A stretch of DNA of 15,908 nucleotides. It comes from Methanoculleus sp. UBA208 (GTDB taxonomy: Archaea > Halobacteriota > Methanomicrobia > Methanomicrobiales > Methanoculleaceae). The position numbers and the translations under genes are program-made. The stretch is from NCBI RefSeq assembly GCF_002498065.1, contig NZ_DAFZ01000106.1, positions 6,492-22,399 on the forward strand, written 5' to 3'. The notes beneath the pieces are model-generated. The model saw only the letters and a list, made by a program, of their open reading frames with translations, was not told the DNA's origin and did no database searches. This document shows, in pieces, positions 12,692-15,908 of this stretch; the first letter of the stretch is position 1; every line of letters begins with the position of its first letter.

Positions 12692-13462
12692 TCAGAGCGA
12701 CGAGCAGGAACCCTGCTCGCTGCCTCCCCGCTGTTTCGTGAGCGCGGCAAGGGCATGTTTGCCCCGGGAGTGCGGGAGCGCCTTTCTGTTCAGGTACTCG
12801 AGATGCTCGACGATCTCGGGGAGGTAGTGCGCCGGGAACCCGAGGATCGCCTCGCCGGGCCCCATATCGGTCGCGTCCCGGCAGCCGTAGCAGCCGAATC
12901 CGTAGTTGAGCCGGTCCTCGACGTAGGGAATGATCGTTGAATCCACGCAGGTCGCCTGCAGAACGGCGGTCGAGCCGGAGACCCGTTCTCCCCCGCGGGC
13001 ATGCATGTAGGCAAGGACGATCCACATCAGTTTCTCGACCTCGTCCTCCACGACCACGACGTCGGGTTCGCTCCCGGCGGCGTCCAGCGGGAAGACGTCG
13101 AGCTGGACGATCTCGCCCGGCTCAAAGGTTGTCATCCCGGCGAACATCTGCTGCCCGACCGATTCGTGTGCGGTGATCCCGAATCCGATCAGGCCCTTCC
13201 CCGACTTCAGCGCCTCAGGGAGCGGCTTAAAGCCAAAGGCACGGGCGGCCGCCGGGCACGCGATCGTCTCGGCGGTCACGACGACATGGTCGCCGCGCCT
13301 CCCCCGCATCAGCGCCTGGCAGAACCGGTGCCCGCCTGCGGGTTCGGCCTCTGCGATCTCATCGCCCCTCTTCACGATCCGCACGCCGACGGGCGATCCG
13401 GAGAGCCCGAGGATCTCTTTCATCGTCGATCCCATCTTCTGAATGTCTTTGATAGTTGTCAT
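12692..13462 (-). CDS. DUF169 family protein
   Basis: A 256-residue protein of the DUF169 family, common in methanogens and other anaerobes. It starts KDIQKMGSTMKEILGLSGSPVGV and has cysteines at 48 (FCQA), 69 (ACPAAARAFGF), 172, 191 and 194 (GCYGCRDATDM), the last pair in a CxxC. It ends in GSCSSL. The ATG at 13462 is chosen over a GTG at 13471; GTGA five bases before the ATG could serve as a weak ribosome site. The function of the family is not known; in operons it often lies with metalloid or mercury-type genes and I infer a thiol-based binding or redox role. Confidence 0.85.
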   Translation of the reverse strand: MTTIKDIQKMGSTMKEILGLSGSPVGVRIVKRGDEIAEAEPAGGHRFCQALMRGRRGDHVVVTAETIACPAAARAFGFKPLPEALKSGKGLIGFGITAHESVGQQMFAGMTTFEPGEIVQLDVFPLDAAGSEPDVVVVEDEVEKLMWIVLAYMHARGGERVSGSTAVLQATCVDSTIIPYVEDRLNYGFGCYGCRDATDMGPGEAILGFPAHYLPEIVEHLEYLNRKALPHSRGKHALAALTKQRGGSEQGSCSSL

Positions 13463-13472
13463 AGTTGTCACG

Positions 13473-13880
13473 TTATTCTACTGTAGTCGCTATCCCGAGC
13501 GCTTTCAGCACCGCCCGGGCGATCAGCTCCGGCGGGATCGACTCGTATCGTTCGCCGTCATACTCGACCGCACGGCACGCTGCATCGTCCTGCCCGGTGA
13601 TGCAGGCGCAGGAGGCACAGGGCGTGCTGGTGACCTCCATGCCCTCGATCAGGTCCTCAAGCGGCATGCCGTTGAAGAGGATGCTGTTCGACTCTCCGAT
13701 TGCCGCGTTCTCGAGGGGCGTCTCGACAACCCGGACCGTGATGCCCTCTTCCTCGAGGATGGGGCGTATCTCTTCGATGACGTCCATCACTGCACGTCCC
13801 GTCTCGCCGCACCGTTCGCAGGTGCTCTCGATGTCTCTTCCAATATGCCGCCATTCGACGACGAGTTCTTGTTCTGTCAT
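13473..13880 (-). CDS. DUF2703 family cysteine-rich protein
   Basis: A 135-residue protein of the DUF2703 family. It shows VEWRHIG at the N-terminus, CERC (Cys21, Cys24), the middle ETPLENAAIGESNSILFNGMP and the cysteine cluster CASCAC (Cys88, 91, 93) plus Cys102, then YDGERYESIPPELIARAVLKA. The overall helix-strand pattern is thioredoxin-like, with paired cysteines that could make disulfides or bind metal. The ATG at 13880 has AGGAG upstream and is 15 bases after the stress protein's stop. Often found in arsenic gene neighbourhoods; activity unknown. Confidence 0.85.
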   Translation of the reverse strand: MTEQELVVEWRHIGRDIESTCERCGETGRAVMDVIEEIRPILEEEGITVRVVETPLENAAIGESNSILFNGMPLEDLIEGMEVTSTPCASCACITGQDDAACRAVEYDGERYESIPPELIARAVLKALGIATTVE

Positions 13881-13895
13881 GTCTGTCTCCTGAAT

Positions 13896-14774
13896 CTACC
13901 GTACCATCAGCACGTGCCCCGCCGACCGGTGCACGACCGCTTCGGCCACCCCGCCGAAGATCTGCTCGATAATCCCGTGCCGCCCCTTCGCTCCCAGGAC
14001 GATGAGCGTTGCGCCGCGCTCCTTCGCAAGGGAGAGCACCTCGTCGATCGCGTTCCCCGTCCGGAGGACGGTGCCGACGTTTGCAAACCCGGCTTCCTCG
14101 AACTGCCGCTTCAGTGCCGCGAGCCGCTCCTCGTCGCGCCGGTTGAACTCCGTCATCTCTTCTTTCGAGGCATACGCAAGGTGCCGGAGGTCCTGGATGT
14201 GGGCGACGATCATCTCCTCGGGGTGCGCTCCGGCCATCCATGAGAGGCAGGGGATGCACCGCTCGGCATACGCCGAGAAGTCCGTCGCGTACAGGATGCG
14301 CCCAAAGAGCCGGTCGGCCGCGAGCCGGCAGGTCGCTTCATCGCCCGCTTCAATGATCCGCAGCCGGACGAGGAGGACCGGGTCGTTCACATTCCGGAGG
14401 ACGTCTTCCGTGGTGCTGCCGAGGAGCACCCGTGATACCAGGTTCCTCCCGTGCGAGCCGAGGACGATGAGCGCGTAGTCGTCCCGTTCCGACCGCTCGA
14501 CGATCTCGATCGAGGGGATGCCGCTGACCACCTCCGCGGTCACGGAAGGAGTCCCGCACGCGACCAGCCGCTCCCGCCATGCATCGAGCACCTCCCGGTC
14601 GTGGTCGAGGATCTCCGGGGCCGCAAGGGTATCCCGCACGTTCGCCACGTGGAGGAGCCGGATCTCCTGAACGCCGAGGCGTGCGATCTCCTCCACCGCC
14701 GAGAGGATCTTCTCGCCGCTCTCCGCCACGTCGAGCGGCACGAGCACCTTTCTGAGTTTTCTGCCATTCGTCAT
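13896..14774 (-). CDS. Universal stress protein, two tandem UspA domains
   Basis: A 292-residue protein with two UspA domains (about residues 7-138 and 157-292). Domain 1 has the start strand KVLVPLDVAESG and the full ATP-binding motif G-x2-G-x9-G-S (GSHG at 106-109, GST at 119-121). Domain 2 begins RILYATDFSAYAERC and has GAKG-N9-GG, with Gly in place of Ser/Thr, so nucleotide binding there may be weaker. The ATG overlaps the Acr3 stop (ATGA), and a strong GGAGGTGA lies six bases before it. Its being co-transcribed with the arsenite exporter suggests a stress-protection role in metalloid exposure; partner unknown. Confidence 0.9.
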   Translation of the reverse strand: MTNGRKLRKVLVPLDVAESGEKILSAVEEIARLGVQEIRLLHVANVRDTLAAPEILDHDREVLDAWRERLVACGTPSVTAEVVSGIPSIEIVERSERDDYALIVLGSHGRNLVSRVLLGSTTEDVLRNVNDPVLLVRLRIIEAGDEATCRLAADRLFGRILYATDFSAYAERCIPCLSWMAGAHPEEMIVAHIQDLRHLAYASKEEMTEFNRRDEERLAALKRQFEEAGFANVGTVLRTGNAIDEVLSLAKERGATLIVLGAKGRHGIIEQIFGGVAEAVVHRSAGHVLMVR

Positions 14775-15862
14775 TCTGCTTCACCTCCAAACATACCCTG
14801 CGTCGCCAGGCAGATCCGCACGAGCATCAGCATCACCGGCACCTCGATCAGCACCCCGACGACCGTCGCCAGCGCCGCCCCCGACCCGAGGCCGAAGAGG
14901 ATCGTCGCGGTCGCGATGGCGACCTCGAAGTGGTTCGAGGCCCCGATCATCCCGGCGGGCGCGGCGTCGCGGTAGGCGAGTTTCAGCCGCCGGGCGAGGA
15001 CGAAGTAGCCGAGCGTGAAGATGAAGAGCGTCTGGACGAAGAGCGGGATCGCGATCCAGAGGATGGTGAGCGGGTTTGCGAGGATGACGTCGCCCTTGAA
15101 GGTGAAGAGGAGGACGAGCGTCCCGAGGAGGGCGGCGATGCTCACCGGGGTCAGGTAGTGCAGGAACCTCATCTCGAACCAGGCCATGCCCTTCCGGGCG
15201 ATGATCCCCTTCCTCGTCACGTAACCGGCGGCGAGCGGAAGGCCGACGTAGACCGCGACCGAGAGGAGGATCGTCTCCCAGGGGATCGGGATCGCGGCAA
15301 CGCCGAGAAGGAATCCACCGAGCGGGGCGTAGAGGACGAGCATGACGAGCGAGTTGATCGCAACCATCACGAGGGTCAGGCCGTCGTTGCCCCGCGCAAG
15401 GTAGCTCCACATCAGCACCATCGCCGTGCAGGGGGCGATGCCGAGCAGGATGCACCCGGCGACGTAACTCCGCCAGAGCTCGACCTCGACGCCGCTCGGG
15501 AGGATCTCGGTGCCCGGGATGAAGTCGACGAAGAGGTAGCCGAGGAAGAAGGTGGCGATGAGGTACATCGTGAAGGGCTTGATCGCCCAGTTCACGAGGA
15601 GCGTCAGGGCGACGGGCTTCGGCGTCTTCGCAGCGCGAAGCACTTCGGAAAAGTCGATCTTCACCATGATCGGGTAGATCATGAAGAAGAGGGCGATGGC
15701 TATCGGTATCGAGATCTGGTAGACCGAGAAGGCGTCGAGCGCGACCGCGACACCGGGGAAGGTGCTGCCGAGGAGGATCCCGGCAACGATGCAGAGCGCC
15801 ACCCAGAGCGTGAGGTACTTCTCGAAGGTGGAGAGGCGCCGTTCCGGTTTCGGTGCCGCCAT
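14771..15862 (-). CDS. acr3: Arsenite exporter Acr3
   Basis: A 363-residue membrane protein with ten predicted helices of the Acr3 (BASS superfamily) arsenite/H+ antiporters. The key features are the conserved cysteine in AGCILLGIAPCTAMVLMW (Cys145), known in the family to be required for arsenite transport, and the conserved glutamate in VGVLIEVPVML (about Glu340). ASNHFEVAIATATILFG is also typical. The ATG at 15862 has GGTGAG a few bases upstream, 9 bases after the stop of the preceding gene. First full gene of the operon here; it exports the arsenite made by ArsC. Confidence 0.96.
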   Translation of the reverse strand: MAAPKPERRLSTFEKYLTLWVALCIVAGILLGSTFPGVAVALDAFSVYQISIPIAIALFFMIYPIMVKIDFSEVLRAAKTPKPVALTLLVNWAIKPFTMYLIATFFLGYLFVDFIPGTEILPSGVEVELWRSYVAGCILLGIAPCTAMVLMWSYLARGNDGLTLVMVAINSLVMLVLYAPLGGFLLGVAAIPIPWETILLSVAVYVGLPLAAGYVTRKGIIARKGMAWFEMRFLHYLTPVSIAALLGTLVLLFTFKGDVILANPLTILWIAIPLFVQTLFIFTLGYFVLARRLKLAYRDAAPAGMIGASNHFEVAIATATILFGLGSGAALATVVGVLIEVPVMLMLVRICLATQGMFGGEAE

Positions 15863-15871
15863 GCCCTCACC

Positions 15872-15908
15872 CTAGCAGCAGCCGCCGCCGCAGCCGCATC
15901 CACCGGAT
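15872..15908 (-). CDS. C-terminal end of an upstream gene with a Cys/Gly-rich tail
   Basis: The minus strand runs in from the right edge and reads SGGCGCGGGCC then TAG, 9 bases before the acr3 ATG. Four cysteines in eleven residues, ending in a vicinal pair, suggest a soft-metal-binding tail. It is in line and close enough to be the gene before acr3 in the same operon. The family cannot be told from this fragment; a small redox or metallochaperone protein is possible. Confidence 0.6.
   Translation of the reverse strand, partial: SGGCGCGGGCC

Noticed and set aside
13443..14243. A 266-codon plus-strand frame opposite DUF2703 and the stress protein gene
   Set aside because: Antisense shadow; both minus-strand genes are well recognised with ribosome sites.
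1..15908. CRISPR arrays, insertion sequences, integrases and attachment sites
   Set aside because: No regularly spaced repeats, transposase motifs or terminal repeats were seen. The tRNA-Leu 3' end has no obvious second copy in the window, so an integrative element at that tRNA is not supported here.

Overview
The window (about 15.9 kb, GC-rich, nearly every gene on the minus strand) looks like a chromosomal piece of a hydrogenotrophic methanogenic archaeon of the Methanomicrobiales, most like Methanoculleus. The evidence is an Eha-type energy-converting [NiFe] hydrogenase operon, archaeal TATA/BRE promoters, a tRNA-Leu without an encoded CCA, and a relic of an A/V-type ATP synthase subunit D gene. 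The genus is inferred from gene content only.

Layout, left to right. (1) 1-5388, minus: the eha operon, read from ehaB at 5388 to the N-terminal third of the large subunit EhaO, which runs off the left edge. Nearly all adjacent genes overlap as ATGA or GTGA, so it is one tightly coupled operon. The order matches Methanothermobacter eha (B-C-D-E-F-G-H-I-J-[K or L]-M-N-O), but no ehaA lies upstream and one small gene between J and M is missing. (2) 5389-6151: an AT-rich control region for eha, a tRNA-Leu(UAG) gene on the plus strand, and about 300 bases with no convincing gene. (3) 6152-7553, minus: a metal/organoarsenical-type permease followed by an ArsR regulator, with a perfect 16-bp palindrome over the promoter. 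(4) 7739-8991, minus: an ArsF-like thioredoxin-fold lipoprotein and an ArsG-like CcdA-type efflux permease, with their own TATA promoter. (5) About 9150-9402: a fragment of an A-type ATP synthase subunit D gene. (6) 9399-11933: a cupin protein plus an ABC-2 exporter (ATPase and permease) divergent from an HxlR regulator; the shared 120-bp spacer is full of TACTT half-sites. (7) 11923-15908, minus: an arsenic operon read from the right: Cys-rich tail of an upstream gene, Acr3 arsenite exporter, tandem universal stress protein, DUF2703, DUF169, ArsC arsenate reductase, DGC-domain zinc-binding protein.

How the genes work together. Eha uses the ion gradient to reduce ferredoxin with H2, topping up the CO2-reducing methanogenic cycle. 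The right two thirds is an arsenic/metal-stress island: ArsC reduces arsenate and Acr3 exports arsenite; the ArsP/SO_0444-type permease under ArsR probably exports a metal or trivalent organoarsenical; ArsF/ArsG resemble the aromatic arsenical reduction/efflux pair, here without an ArsE partner. DUF2703, DUF169 and DGC add a set of cysteine-rich proteins of unknown role that look like a thiol/metalloid-handling module. The least explained items are that Cys-rich module, the ArsC-TGA-TTG-DGC same-frame junction, the HxlR operator array and the ATP synthase relic that is open in frame into arsF.
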